From contig JBBART010000030.1 in the NCBI GenBank assembly GCA_040399685.1, positions 1 through 50,427 on the forward strand: a stretch of 50,427 nt of DNA. Reading direction: 5' to 3'. This document shows positions 22,801 to 30,960 of this stretch, piece after piece. Source of the stretch: CAIQQQ01 sp040399685 (GTDB lineage: Bacteria; Pseudomonadota; Alphaproteobacteria; Acetobacterales; Acetobacteraceae). Each line of letters starts with the position of its first letter. Position 1 is the stretch's first letter. A program made the translations under genes and the position numbers. The notes below the pieces were generated by a model, which worked only from the letters and a program-made list of their open reading frames with translations, was not told where the DNA came from and made no database searches.

Positions 22801-25800
22801 TTACTCCGCGGCCATCGCCGGCCGCGCGTTCAACAGGCGCAACGAACGGTCGATCCACTGGGCCGTGATCTTCTCGGCCAGCGCGTTCTGTCGCAGGCGT
22901 TCATTCAACGCCGGGAAATCGACGCGGTCCAGCGCCTGGTCCTGGTTGAAGCAGCTGAACACCACCGAGCGCACGCCCGTCACCGGGTCGATCTGCGGTT
23001 GCAGGCACTGGGCGCAGACTTCCTTCATCATGCACTGCATCGGCGAGTTGATGGAGCCGATGGCGGAGTGGCCGTCCTGCAGATACGGCTTCAGCACGCC
23101 ATGACGCGCCACGCCCACGGCCTGCATCATCCGGTCAGACCCAATGACGATCATGTGGGCGGCATCGCGCAACGGCACGTCCTGGGCGCCCAACTGGCCC
23201 GACCCATAGGCCGCCATCGCCTGGACGATGTTGCCCACGAAGGTGCGGTCCTGCGGGCGAGTCGCCGGGAAGCCGGGGGCCTCGTCGCTGCACCAGACGA
23301 TGACATCGGCGGCGCGCTCGATCTCCTCCACCTTGTAGCGATCGCGCAACGCCTTGTAGCCCGCGAAGTAGATCACCTTGGATCCAGCCGCACGGGTGGC
23401 CGCCCCGATGCTGAACAGCACGGCGTTGCCAAGCCCGCCACCGACCAAAGCGACGGTCGTGTTCGGGTGGATCTCGGTGGCGGTGCCGGTCGGCCCCATC
23501 AGCACGACAGGCTCGCCGATCTTGAGCATGGCGCACAGATCCGAGCTTCCGCCCATTTCCAGCGCGATCACCGACACCAGGCCCTTGGCAGGATCGGTCC
23601 AGGCGCCGGTCATGGCCAGGCCTTCCATCGCCAGCAATGTGTTGCCCGAGTCTTCGGTGATCGTGGGGGCCAACATTTCGAAGTTCTGCAACCGGTAGAA
23701 CTGGCCAGGCCGGAAAGCGCGGGCCGCCGCCGGAGCGTGCAGCACAACCTCGATGATGGTGGGCGTCAGGCGCGTGACGGAATGCACGGTGGCCGACAAA
23801 TCGCCCAACGCGCGGGCCATCACCTCAGCACCGGTCTCAGGCGTGGCCGGCGTTGCGTCCAGCTGGGCGGTCACGACCGGATAGCCGCGCTTGGCAGAGC
23901 CCATGGCTTTCACCACGTTGCCGAAGAAGCTGGGGTGCAGGTCGCCGAAGAAGCTCAGGAAGCGGCCATTCTCGGCGCGGTGCATCAACACCTGCGCCTC
24001 GGTGGGCTTGCTGAGGGCGCGCTGCGGGCTGACAGGCTCGCCGTTCGAATCAACTGCCTGGAAATAGCGGCCATCCAGCTTGATGCGATCATCCTCACGC
24101 GCCAGCACGGTGTTCGGCTGGGTGCCGGCGGCGACAATCACGGCACGGGCCGGCAGCACGACCTCGGATTTATCCGCACGCTGGCAACGCAAGGCGGACG
24201 CATGACCGAAGCGGTCGGTGATGACTTCGATCGGCGACAGGCCCTCGGCGAAGGACACGCCCTCCTCCATCGCCTTTTCTACTTCCTCGTGGTTCAGCGT
24301 GTAGCTCGGCGCCTCGCCCAAGGTGCGGCGATAGGCGACGGTCGCCCCGCCCCAGCTGTCGAGCAACTGCGCCAGCAACGGCGCGCGACCGATTGCCTTG
24401 GCGGCGGCGCGTTCAGCGGCGATGGCTGCGGCATGGGTGAGGAACTCAGCTGCAATCTCCGCATCCTCCTCCGTCCAACGCGCCTTCACGGCTGCCTCGC
24501 CGCGCTCGGCGATGAGGGTGGAATAGCGCCAGGCGAATTTCTCAACCTGACGCACGTAATAGGCCATGCTCTCGGTGGCGGTATCCACCGCCGTCAAGCC
24601 GCCGCCGATCACCACCACCGGCAGGCGCAGCTGCAAATTGGCGATCGAGCTCATCTTGGCAGCGCCCGTGAGCTGGAGGCCCATCAGGAAGTCGCTCGCC
24701 TGGCGCACGCCACGGGCAAGACCGCCCGGCATGTCGATCACGGTCGGGCGGCCAGCGCCCATGCACAGGCTGATATGGTCAAACCCCATCGCCCACGCAT
24801 CGTCGATCGACAGCGTGCCGCCGCCGCCGAAACGCACGCCGCCGGCCATGGCGAAGGACGAACGACGCTCCAGCAGCAACCTTACCAGCTTCAGGTAGTT
24901 CTTGTTCCACCGCACCGTGATGCCGTATTCGGCCACGCCGCCGAACCCGGCCATGATGCGGTCATCGAGGTTCTCGAACAGCGTCGTGGCGTCGCGCACC
25001 GGCGTGTTCGGGTTGAACCCCAACGGCTCGATCTTGAGCCCGTCCACCGCCACCACGGTGTGGCCGTCGTTCATCAGATGATGCGACAACGTGAAACCAG
25101 ACGGCCCAAGTCCCACCACCAGCACCTTGCGACCGGTATCCGGGCGGGGCAGCGGACGGCGGATGTTCAGCGGGTTCCAACGCGTCAGCAGCGCATAGAT
25201 CTCAAAGCCCCATGGCAGGCCCAGCACGTCGCGCAAAATCGACGTCTCGGCCTGGGGAATGTCGACCGCCTCCTGCTTCTGATAGACACAGGCCTTCATG
25301 CAGTCGTTGCAGATGCGGTGGCCGGTGGCGGCCATCATCGGGTTGTCGATGGCGATGGTGGCAAACGCGCCGAGCAGATGGCCCTTGGCGCGCAGCAGAT
25401 GCATCTCGCTGATCTTCTCGTCCAGCGGGCAGCCGGCCAGGGTCACGCCGAAATGGCTCTTCTGGAATTCGCCGGTCTTGCGGTCGCGCAGGCCCTTGGA
25501 GCAGCTGTCCTTGGACTGCACGTGGCACCAGATGCAGTAGTTCATCTGGTCCAGCGCCTGCTGGGCGTCCATGCCGGGGTCGGTCAGGGCGAAGCCGTCG
25601 CGCTGGCGCCAGTCGTGTTCCGGCAGGCGCTTCATCAGCACGCCGTCGCGCTCGATGATGTCCATGTGGAACAGATTGGCGAAGTCGAGCTTCTTGGGCG
25701 TGCGGAACAGCGTGCCGCCGGTGTGGAAGGCGCGGCCCTCGGCCGACAAGGTCGCCCAGGCAGCATAGCGCAAGGCGAGATCGATCGCCTCGGCGCGGCT

Positions 25801-26274
25801 TTCGGCCTCCCAGGCGGCGACGGCGTTGGCGAAACCAAGCTCTGTCAACGGCGCCCCGATCAGCGCCTCCAACTCGGCGCGCAAGGCGACGCCGTCGAAG
25901 GCCGATACATCGGCGTATTTCTTGATGGCCTGCCGCTGCACGAACAGGCGCTTGCAGGAATGCACCCCGTCCAGCGCCATCGTCAGGTCGAACACGGCAG
26001 CGGCCTCGGCTTCAACGCCGAACAATTCCGCGACGAACTGGCCCACATGCGGGCCGGCGGCCACCACCAGTTCACCCTCCGCCTTGGCGTCCAGCGCCTC
26101 GGGGGCGGCACGCGCCACCAGAAGCCGGTCCAGCAAGGCCGGGTCCGCCTCCTGCAAAACGCCCAGGAACACACGATCAAGATCGACCAGACCAGTCTGC
26201 GTGGCGAGGGAGGCGAAGGTGGCGCCAAAGCCGAGCGTGGTGTCGGCGGCGGGGTCTGTCGGCAGGCGGTTCAT
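22801..26274 (-). CDS. Large NfnAB/GltD-PyrK-like iron-sulfur flavoprotein fusion
   Basis: A 1157-residue protein. Residues 1-230 are a helical region I do not recognise. Next come Fe-S cysteines of GltD type (C247, C250, C258, C282; C322, C325, C329), an FAD-binding GLGPSG near 388-393, and an NAD(P)-binding GGGLTAVDTA near 533. From about 790 a PyrK/SudB-like ferredoxin reductase module follows, with GQFYRLQNFE (flavin), ALVGGGLGNAVLF (nucleotide) and a 2Fe-2S set C1081, C1087, C1090, C1108. This is the NfnB plus NfnA combination in one chain: a transhydrogenase/ferredoxin oxidoreductase, possibly electron-bifurcating. It probably supplies or recycles electrons for a pathway shared with the enamidase-like gene 15 bases downstream. 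Function beyond electron transfer is unproven. Confidence 0.85.
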   Translation of the reverse strand: MNRLPTDPAADTTLGFGATFASLATQTGLVDLDRVFLGVLQEADPALLDRLLVARAAPEALDAKAEGELVVAAGPHVGQFVAELFGVEAEAAAVFDLTMALDGVHSCKRLFVQRQAIKKYADVSAFDGVALRAELEALIGAPLTELGFANAVAAWEAESRAEAIDLALRYAAWATLSAEGRAFHTGGTLFRTPKKLDFANLFHMDIIERDGVLMKRLPEHDWRQRDGFALTDPGMDAQQALDQMNYCIWCHVQSKDSCSKGLRDRKTGEFQKSHFGVTLAGCPLDEKISEMHLLRAKGHLLGAFATIAIDNPMMAATGHRICNDCMKACVYQKQEAVDIPQAETSILRDVLGLPWGFEIYALLTRWNPLNIRRPLPRPDTGRKVLVVGLGPSGFTLSHHLMNDGHTVVAVDGLKIEPLGFNPNTPVRDATTLFENLDDRIMAGFGGVAEYGITVRWNKNYLKLVRLLLERRSSFAMAGGVRFGGGGTLSIDDAWAMGFDHISLCMGAGRPTVIDMPGGLARGVRQASDFLMGLQLTGAAKMSSIANLQLRLPVVVIGGGLTAVDTATESMAYYVRQVEKFAWRYSTLIAERGEAAVKARWTEEDAEIAAEFLTHAAAIAAERAAAKAIGRAPLLAQLLDSWGGATVAYRRTLGEAPSYTLNHEEVEKAMEEGVSFAEGLSPIEVITDRFGHASALRCQRADKSEVVLPARAVIVAAGTQPNTVLAREDDRIKLDGRYFQAVDSNGEPVSPQRALSKPTEAQVLMHRAENGRFLSFFGDLHPSFFGNVVKAMGSAKRGYPVVTAQLDATPATPETGAEVMARALGDLSATVHSVTRLTPTIIEVVLHAPAAARAFRPGQFYRLQNFEMLAPTITEDSGNTLLAMEGLAMTGAWTDPAKGLVSVIALEMGGSSDLCAMLKIGEPVVLMGPTGTATEIHPNTTVALVGGGLGNAVLFSIGAATRAAGSKVIYFAGYKALRDRYKVEEIERAADVIVWCSDEAPGFPATRPQDRTFVGNIVQAMAAYGSGQLGAQDVPLRDAAHMIVIGSDRMMQAVGVARHGVLKPYLQDGHSAIGSINSPMQCMMKEVCAQCLQPQIDPVTGVRSVVFSCFNQDQALDRVDFPALNERLRQNALAEKITAQWIDRSLRLLNARPAMAAE

Positions 26275-26422
26275 GGTGCGTCCTCGGAGTGGTCATGCGC
26301 GGAGCCGATCATGGCGGCCCAGGCTGCGAATTATCGCCAGCGGATGCCACGCAGAACACCCCGCCGTCCAGCCCCGACATACATGGGGCTGGACCGCGAG
26401 GCGCACAGGACTGAAGCGAAAT

Positions 26423-26454
26423 GGACCGGACCGGACATCATTCCGGGCCGGTCC
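26423..26454 (-). terminator. Stem-loop after exported-protein gene, copy A
   Basis: GGACCGGACCGGA (26423-26435) and TCCGGGCCGGTCC (26442-26454) form a 13-bp stem with one mismatched position and a six-base loop, 11 bases after the stop of the leftward gene. The following bases in the leftward direction are ATTTCGC, so the U-tract is short. Confidence 0.55.
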
Positions 26455-26464
26455 TGCGGCTGTC

Positions 26465-26800
26465 TCAGTTGGTCTTGACGGCCGGGAGCGGCGCGACCGG
26501 CTTGACAATCCCGGTGTTGACGCTGGGCTTCACGGCGCCGGTCAGCGTGGTGTCGGTTTTGCCGACCTCGCCCTTGGCCGGTGTCGCAGGCTTCGTGCTG
26601 GCGGCGACGCCGGTGGACGGGGTGGTCGAGACGGCCGCACCGGCCTTGGGGGCTTCAATCGGGCTCGACACCTTGTGAATGGCGGCGGTGTGGGACGTGA
26701 CCGGCGCCTTGGGGGCGGCAACCGCACTGCCCTGGGCAAAAGCCGGCAGGGTGATGCCAACCAGCAGAGCGGAGAGAACGATCTTGGAAGTGATGGACAT
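26465..26800 (-). CDS. Ala/Thr/Pro/Lys-rich exported hypothetical, tandem copy A
   Basis: A 111-residue protein with a signal peptide (MSITSKIVLSALLVGITLPA, cleavage after FAQ). The mature part is low-complexity and rich in Ala, Thr, Pro, Lys and Ser (APKAPVTSH, EAPKAGAAVSTTPS, STKPATPAKGE), ending PLPAVKTN. There are no cysteines and it is likely disordered and periplasmic. It is a near-identical tandem copy of the gene at 27085-27408. Relative to copy B the middle differs by small substitutions and a net 12-base gain. No known family; a Pro/Lys/Thr-rich exported protein of this kind might associate with the cell envelope, but that is speculation. Confidence 0.8.
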   Translation of the reverse strand: MSITSKIVLSALLVGITLPAFAQGSAVAAPKAPVTSHTAAIHKVSSPIEAPKAGAAVSTTPSTGVAASTKPATPAKGEVGKTDTTLTGAVKPSVNTGIVKPVAPLPAVKTN

Positions 26801-26926
26801 TGGGGCATCTCCTGGGTGCCGACCTCATCGCCGGCAAACAGATATGACCGCGACGGCAAGGCGGCGCCGTGGCGCCATTGTGGCGGATCGGCGGCAGTGG
26901 ATTACGTCTTGTTTAACAACGGAAAA

Positions 26927-26952
26927 GGGCGCCCGGATTGCTCCAGACGCCC
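26927..26952 (-). terminator. Terminator-like hairpin preceding copy A (ends copy B transcript)
   Basis: GGGCGCCCGGA / TCCAGACGCCC with a four-base loop. In the leftward RNA the two differences from perfect pairing are G-U wobbles, while in the other strand they would be mismatches, so the structure is kept only for leftward transcripts. A TTTTCC tract follows. Confidence 0.6.
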
Positions 26953-27084
26953 CTCGCATCAAGCCGTAACGTTACCCAAAACGTCATGCGGCCCAGCCCC
27001 TTTTCAGGAACTGGACCGCAAGGCGCGCAGAGCCGGAGAGAGGATGGCTGACCAGGGACAAGCCCGGCCAGCCACGCGACATCC

Positions 27085-27408
27085 TCAGTTGGTCTTGACG
27101 GCCGGCAGCGGCGTTGCGGGCTTCACGGCGCCGGGCAACGTGGCATCGGCCTTCACCGCATCGGTTTTGCCGTGCTCGGCCTTGGCCGGTGTCGCAGGCT
27201 TCGTGCTGGCGGCGACGCCTGTGGAAGGGGTGGTCGAGACGGCCGCACCGGCCTTTGGGGCTTCAACCGGGCTCGACACCTTGTGAATGGCGGCGGTGTG
27301 GGACGTGAGCGGCGCCTTGGTGGTGGTCACGGCGCTGCCCTGGGCAATGGCCGGCAGGGTGATGCCAACCAGCAGAGCGGAGAGAACGATCTTGGAAGTG
27401 ATGGACAT
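27085..27408 (-). CDS. Ala/Thr/Pro/Lys-rich exported hypothetical, tandem copy B
   Basis: A 107-residue paralogue of the 26465-26800 gene: same signal peptide (MSITSKIVLSALLVGITLPA, cleavage after IAQ) and the same low-complexity body (SSPVEAPKAGAAVSTTPSTG, STKPATPAKAE) ending ATPLPAVKTN. The differences cluster in the central Lys/Asp part (HGKTDAVKADATLPG). Both reading frames are intact, which suggests selection or a recent event. The promoter region is duplicated with the gene, so each copy can be expressed independently; both sit downstream of actP on the same strand, insulated by terminator hairpins. Function unknown. Confidence 0.8.
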   Translation of the reverse strand: MSITSKIVLSALLVGITLPAIAQGSAVTTTKAPLTSHTAAIHKVSSPVEAPKAGAAVSTTPSTGVAASTKPATPAKAEHGKTDAVKADATLPGAVKPATPLPAVKTN

Positions 27409-27534
27409 TGGGGCATCTCCTGGGTGCCGACCTCATCGCCGGCAAACAGATATGACCGCAACGGCAAGGCGGCGCCGTGGCGCCATTGTGGCGGATCGGC
27501 GGCAGCGGGTTACGTCTTGTTTAACAACGGGAAA

Positions 27535-27560
27535 GGGCGCCCGGATCGCTCCGGACGCCC
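27535..27560 (-). terminator. Intrinsic terminator of actP
   Basis: GGGCGCCCGGA (27535-27545) pairs with TCCGGACGCCC (27550-27560) around a TCGC loop, with one G-U wobble in the leftward RNA, followed by TTTCCC. It lies 25 bases after the actP stop. Confidence 0.7.
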
Positions 27561-27585
27561 CTCGTTCCAGCTAGGTGGAACAGGC

Positions 27586-29247
27586 TCAGTGCGAGCTTGC
27601 CCCAGAGGCGCCGATCCCGGTTTGGGAGCGGATATACTGCGCCTCGAAGCCGTTGATATCGATCGCCGCACGCTCACTCTTGTCGGTGACCGAGAACAGC
27701 CAGCAGAAGAAGAAGCCAAGCGGCATCGAGAACAGAGCGGGTGCGCTGTACGGGAAGATGGCCGCCTTGTTGTGGATCACGTCCACCCAGATCGCCGGGC
27801 TCAGCACGGTCAGGATCAACGCCGCCAGCAGGCCGGCAAAGCCGCCGATGGTGGCGCCACGCGTGGTCAGTTTCTTCCAGACCACCGACAGCAGCAGCAC
27901 CGGGAAGTTGGCGCTGGCCGCAATGGCGAAGGCCAGGCCCACCATGAAGGCGATGTTCTGCTTCTCGAACGCGATGCCGAGAACAATCGCCATGATGCCG
28001 AGCGCCACCGTGGTCATCTTGGACACGCGCATTTCCGAAGCCGAATCCACGCGGCCACGGCGGAACACCGAGGCGTAGAGGTCGTGGCTCACCGCGGACG
28101 CGCCGGCCAGCGTCAGGCCGGACACCACGGCGAGAATGGTGGCGAACGCCACCGCCGCGATGAAGCCCTGCAACAGGCTGCCGCCCACCGCATCGGCCAG
28201 CCAGATCGCCGGCATGTTCGCGCCGCCGATGAGGCCCTTGGTGATCGGATCGATATAGGCCGGATTGGTCGCCACCAGCGTGATCGCGCCGAAGCCGATG
28301 ATGAACGTCAGAATGTAGAAATAACCAATGAAGCCGGTGGCGAAGAACACCGACTTGCGGGCTTCCTTGGCGTTGGAGACGGTGAAGAAGCGCATCAGGA
28401 TATGCGGCAGACCGGCCGTGCCGAACATCAGTGCGATGCCCAGCGAGATCGTGTTGACCGGATTGGCCACAAACGAACCCGGAACCATGATGGCTTCGTG
28501 CTTCGGGCTGACCTTCACCGCGTCGGTGAACAAGGCAATCGGGTCAAAGCCATAATGCGCCAGCACCAGAACCGCCATCAACGTGGCGCCGCCGAGCAAC
28601 AGGCACGCCTTGATGATCTGCACCCAGGTGGTGGCGAGCATGCCGCCAAAGGTGACGTAGAGGATCATCAATGCACCGACGATGAACTCGGCATAGATAT
28701 AGTCGATGCCGAACAGCAGCTTGATCAACTGCCCGGCGCCCACCATCTGGGCGATCAGGTAAAACAGCACCACCACCAGCGTGCCAGACGCCGCGAGCAC
28801 GCGCAGCGGGGTCTGTTGCAGGCGATAGCTGATCACGTCGGCGAAGGTGAAGCGGCCAAGGTTGCGCAGGCGTTCGGCCATCAGCGTGATGATGATCGGC
28901 CAGCCCACGAGGAAGCCCACCGAATAGATCAGGCCGTCGAAGCCGTTGGTGAACACCAGCGCCGAAATACCCAGAAACGATGCCGCCGACATATAGTCGC
29001 CCGCAATCGCCAGCCCGTTCTGAAAGCCGGTGATGCCGCCGCCGGCGGTGTAGAAGTCACTGGCCGACTTGGTTTTCTTGGCAGCCCAGTAGGTGACGGC
29101 CAAGGTCAGCAGCACGAAGGCCACGAACATCGCGATGGCGATGGGGTTGGTGGCCTGCTTGCTGGTGGCCTCGATGCCCTCACCAGCAGCAAAGGCCGTG
29201 CCGACATTGAGCAAGAACGCCATCAGCAGAATGAACAGGCGGTTCAT
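27586..29247 (-). CDS. actP: Cation/acetate symporter ActP
   Basis: A 553-residue solute:sodium symporter-family protein with about 13 membrane helices. ActP markers are an N-terminal signal-like segment, KKTKSASDFYTAGGGITGFQ (the family's D(F/Y)Y.AGg.i...QNG), QNGLAIAGDYMSAASFLGIS, MFGTAGLPHILMRFFTV and a C-terminal FSMPLGFFFCWLFSVTDKSE. It imports acetate, glycolate or other short monocarboxylates with a cation. The ATG overlaps the yjcH stop by four bases; yjcH-actP is the usual pair. No acs adjoins. A terminator follows. Confidence 0.95.
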   Translation of the reverse strand: MNRLFILLMAFLLNVGTAFAAGEGIEATSKQATNPIAIAMFVAFVLLTLAVTYWAAKKTKSASDFYTAGGGITGFQNGLAIAGDYMSAASFLGISALVFTNGFDGLIYSVGFLVGWPIIITLMAERLRNLGRFTFADVISYRLQQTPLRVLAASGTLVVVLFYLIAQMVGAGQLIKLLFGIDYIYAEFIVGALMILYVTFGGMLATTWVQIIKACLLLGGATLMAVLVLAHYGFDPIALFTDAVKVSPKHEAIMVPGSFVANPVNTISLGIALMFGTAGLPHILMRFFTVSNAKEARKSVFFATGFIGYFYILTFIIGFGAITLVATNPAYIDPITKGLIGGANMPAIWLADAVGGSLLQGFIAAVAFATILAVVSGLTLAGASAVSHDLYASVFRRGRVDSASEMRVSKMTTVALGIMAIVLGIAFEKQNIAFMVGLAFAIAASANFPVLLLSVVWKKLTTRGATIGGFAGLLAALILTVLSPAIWVDVIHNKAAIFPYSAPALFSMPLGFFFCWLFSVTDKSERAAIDINGFEAQYIRSQTGIGASGASSH

Positions 29248-29546
29248 CGGGCGGCCTCCACAATCTTTTTCGTCAACGTGTCGAACTCGCTGTTGGCGCG
29301 GGAGACGTAGAACCCGGTGATGCCGATGGCGCTGACAATAACGAAAAGCCCGACGGGAAACGCGAGCGTGACCACGCCATAAACCGGCGTCGCCAGAAGC
29401 GGCTTGAAGAAAGCAACAAGCAGGATGAACGCGAAATAGATCACCAGCATGAGCACGGCCAGCGTGACGCCGAGGCTGTTCCGCTTCTTCTCAAGCTCGA
29501 TGTAATTCGGGTCATTTTTGACCCGGCTGACCAAATCGGTCGCCAT
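29244..29546 (-). CDS. yjcH: DUF485 membrane protein YjcH
   Basis: A 100-residue DUF485 protein. DPNYIELEKKRNSLGVTLAV matches the family's N-terminal 'nP.y..L...R...sw.l' motif. Two hydrophobic helices follow (LMLVIYFAFILLVAFFKPLL and VVTLAFPVGLFVIVSAIGIT), then YVSRANSEFDTLTKKIVEAA. It is almost always encoded directly upstream of actP and is thought to assist that transporter. A GGAGG box precedes the ATG. Confidence 0.95.
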   Translation of the reverse strand: MATDLVSRVKNDPNYIELEKKRNSLGVTLAVLMLVIYFAFILLVAFFKPLLATPVYGVVTLAFPVGLFVIVSAIGITGFYVSRANSEFDTLTKKIVEAAR

Positions 29547-29831
29547 TTTTTAATTCCTCCGTTGATGCGGGTGTCAGCCCCGTTGTTATCGTTGCATCCG
29601 TAGCGGGCGCCCCCCCGCGCTGAACCGAACGGTCATCCTTCTATTCCCGTTGGCGAACCGAAATGCAAGTCCAACTCGACACGGTTTGGGCAACAAACAG
29701 GCGCAAGTTTCCGAAAATACGAAATTTTACGTCCTTGAATCACCAAATAGTGGAATTTGCGGCATGATTCTCAAAAACTGGATGCCCAAACGCCTTACCC
29801 GCGATGCCGAAATCCGGTGCGCCGGGCCGGC
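29547..29831. other. Intergenic region upstream of yjcH-actP
   Basis: 285 bases with no gene. It must contain the yjcH-actP promoter. The stretch 29700-29770 is A+T-rich against the surroundings. It includes, on the minus strand, TTCGTATTTTCGGAA, which agrees at 12 of 15 positions with the perfect palindrome before the XRE regulator (14173-14187). No sigma-54 site of the GG-N10-GC type is obvious. Confidence 0.4.
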
Positions 29832-30410
29832 CTAGACATACCGAATTAAAACGAAGCCCAACACGATGCACCCTGCCGCCACGCTGGTGACCAGCATCAA
29901 CCGCTCCTCGATGAAAAGCCGAACCGGCTCTCCGAACTTGCGGATCAGGGTGGCGAGCAGGAAAAAGCGTGCGCCCCGGGTAACAATGCAGGCGGCCACA
30001 AACGCCCCAAAATGGACGGACGATACGCCAGATGCGATGGTGACGATCTTGAACGGGATCGGCAAAAGACCCTTGATTAGAATAAGATAGACACCGTTCT
30101 CAGCAAACCGGGCGCGAAACTGGTCGAACGCGGCTGTATAGTGATAAAAGTCCAGCAACGGCCGCGCCACCATGTCGAACACGGCATAGCCAATGAAATA
30201 GCCCAAAATGCCGCCCAGCACGCTGGCGGTGGTGCAGATCGCGGCATAACGCCATGCCCGTTCCGGCCGGGCCAGCGCCATCGGCACCAGCAACGCATCG
30301 GGCGGAATGGGAAAGAAGCTGCTTTCGGCGAACGCGATCACAGCCAGCCAGACGCTCGCGCGGGGCGAGGCGGCGAGAGTGAGAACGCTGTCGTAGAGGC
30401 GCTTGAGCAT
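29832..30410 (-). CDS. YqaA-like DedA/SNARE-associated membrane protein
   Basis: A 192-residue, four- to five-helix membrane protein of the YqaA branch of the DedA/VTT superfamily. It shows FAESSFFPIPPDALLVPMAL (the e.s..fPiPpd.ll.p motif), ASVLGGILGYFIGYAVFD and LIKGLLPIPFKIVTIASGVS (the G..P.P.Kv.ti..G motif). DedA proteins are linked to lipid scrambling and membrane homeostasis. The start at 30410 matches the family N-terminus MLKRLYDSVLTLAASPRAS; the longer upstream frame has no family character. It is divergent from the exported hypothetical at 30474 with a 63-bp shared promoter region. Confidence 0.9.
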   Translation of the reverse strand: MLKRLYDSVLTLAASPRASVWLAVIAFAESSFFPIPPDALLVPMALARPERAWRYAAICTTASVLGGILGYFIGYAVFDMVARPLLDFYHYTAAFDQFRARFAENGVYLILIKGLLPIPFKIVTIASGVSSVHFGAFVAACIVTRGARFFLLATLIRKFGEPVRLFIEERLMLVTSVAAGCIVLGFVLIRYV

Positions 30411-30473
30411 CAATGGGTGTCCTTGTGCGGCCGCAGGCGCGTATGTTGGTGATACGTTGATTTCGAGGGATCT

Positions 30474-30959
30474 ATGCGCCGTATTGTTTTTTGCCTGATG
30501 ATCGCAGCCCTTGCCACCCCGATCGCGCCGCGAGCGCTCCGGGCGCAAGCTCCTGCCCCCTCCGTGGTGCCGCATGCCTGGCTGTTCGGCTCATGGACGG
30601 GCGGCCTGTTCCCTGTGCCATCCGGCGTGACCGCCCAGGCCTGCCTCGCCCAACCAGTTGTGATCTTCACCCGGGATCTCGTGCTGCGCGCAACACTGAT
30701 CGACCAGACCTACCACCAACGGGCCATCGAGACGGTGCGCGCCGCCCCCGACGCCACCGATTTCCGCTTCGCGCCGGCCGCGAGTCCCATCGCGGATCTG
30801 GGCCTGGGCCTGCACAGCGCCACCGCCCCGCAGCCCGCTGTCGGATTCGGCTGCGCTGACCCAAACAGCCTGCATGTGGTGCGCCGCGGCGAGAACGAGA
30901 TCATGTTCGAAGGCTGCGCCGATTTCCCCGAGCCGCTAATCCGCTGCCCGGCACGCTGA
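30474..30959 (+). CDS. Exported hypothetical protein
   Basis: A 161-residue protein with a signal peptide (MRRIVFCLMIAALATPIAPR, cleavage near LRA-QA). The mature part has HAWLFGSWTGGLFPVPSG, then VTAQACLAQPVVIFTRDLVL, which resembles small lipocalin-like or 'GxW.G' secreted proteins with four cysteines (ACLAQ, FGCAD, EGCAD, IRCPA). I do not recognise the family. It is the first gene of a rightward run; the racemase-like gene begins one base after its stop, so the two are co-transcribed. Confidence 0.8.
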   Translation: MRRIVFCLMIAALATPIAPRALRAQAPAPSVVPHAWLFGSWTGGLFPVPSGVTAQACLAQPVVIFTRDLVLRATLIDQTYHQRAIETVRAAPDATDFRFAPAASPIADLGLGLHSATAPQPAVGFGCADPNSLHVVRRGENEIMFEGCADFPEPLIRCPAR

Positions 30960-30960
30960 G

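Larger units (their letters stand above)
26465..26958 (-). repeat. Direct tandem duplication, unit A
   Basis: This unit (gene, leader, promoter region and upstream hairpin) is repeated at 27085-27566. The 5' flanks are nearly identical, including GGGGCATCTCCTGGGTGCCG next to the start codon and TTACGTCTTGTTTAACAACG further out. The units are about 610-620 bp apart, with 126 bp of unrelated spacer. Confidence 0.9.
27085..27566 (-). repeat. Direct tandem duplication, unit B
   Basis: Second unit of the duplication described at 26465-26958. Similarity stops just after the hairpin at 27535-27560, directly next to the actP stop codon, which suggests this unit is the ancestral position. Confidence 0.88.

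Noticed and set aside
22756..26478. 1240-residue open frame on the plus strand, longer than the gene opposite it
   Set aside because: Its composition is dominated by Gln, His, Arg, Gly and Asp with no motif, as expected for the antisense of a GC-rich gene. The minus strand has complete Fe-S, FAD and NAD motifs.
27172..29310. 712-residue plus-strand frame across actP
   Set aside because: Rich in His, Gln, Arg and Asp, no motif. ActP and YjcH on the minus strand are unmistakable.
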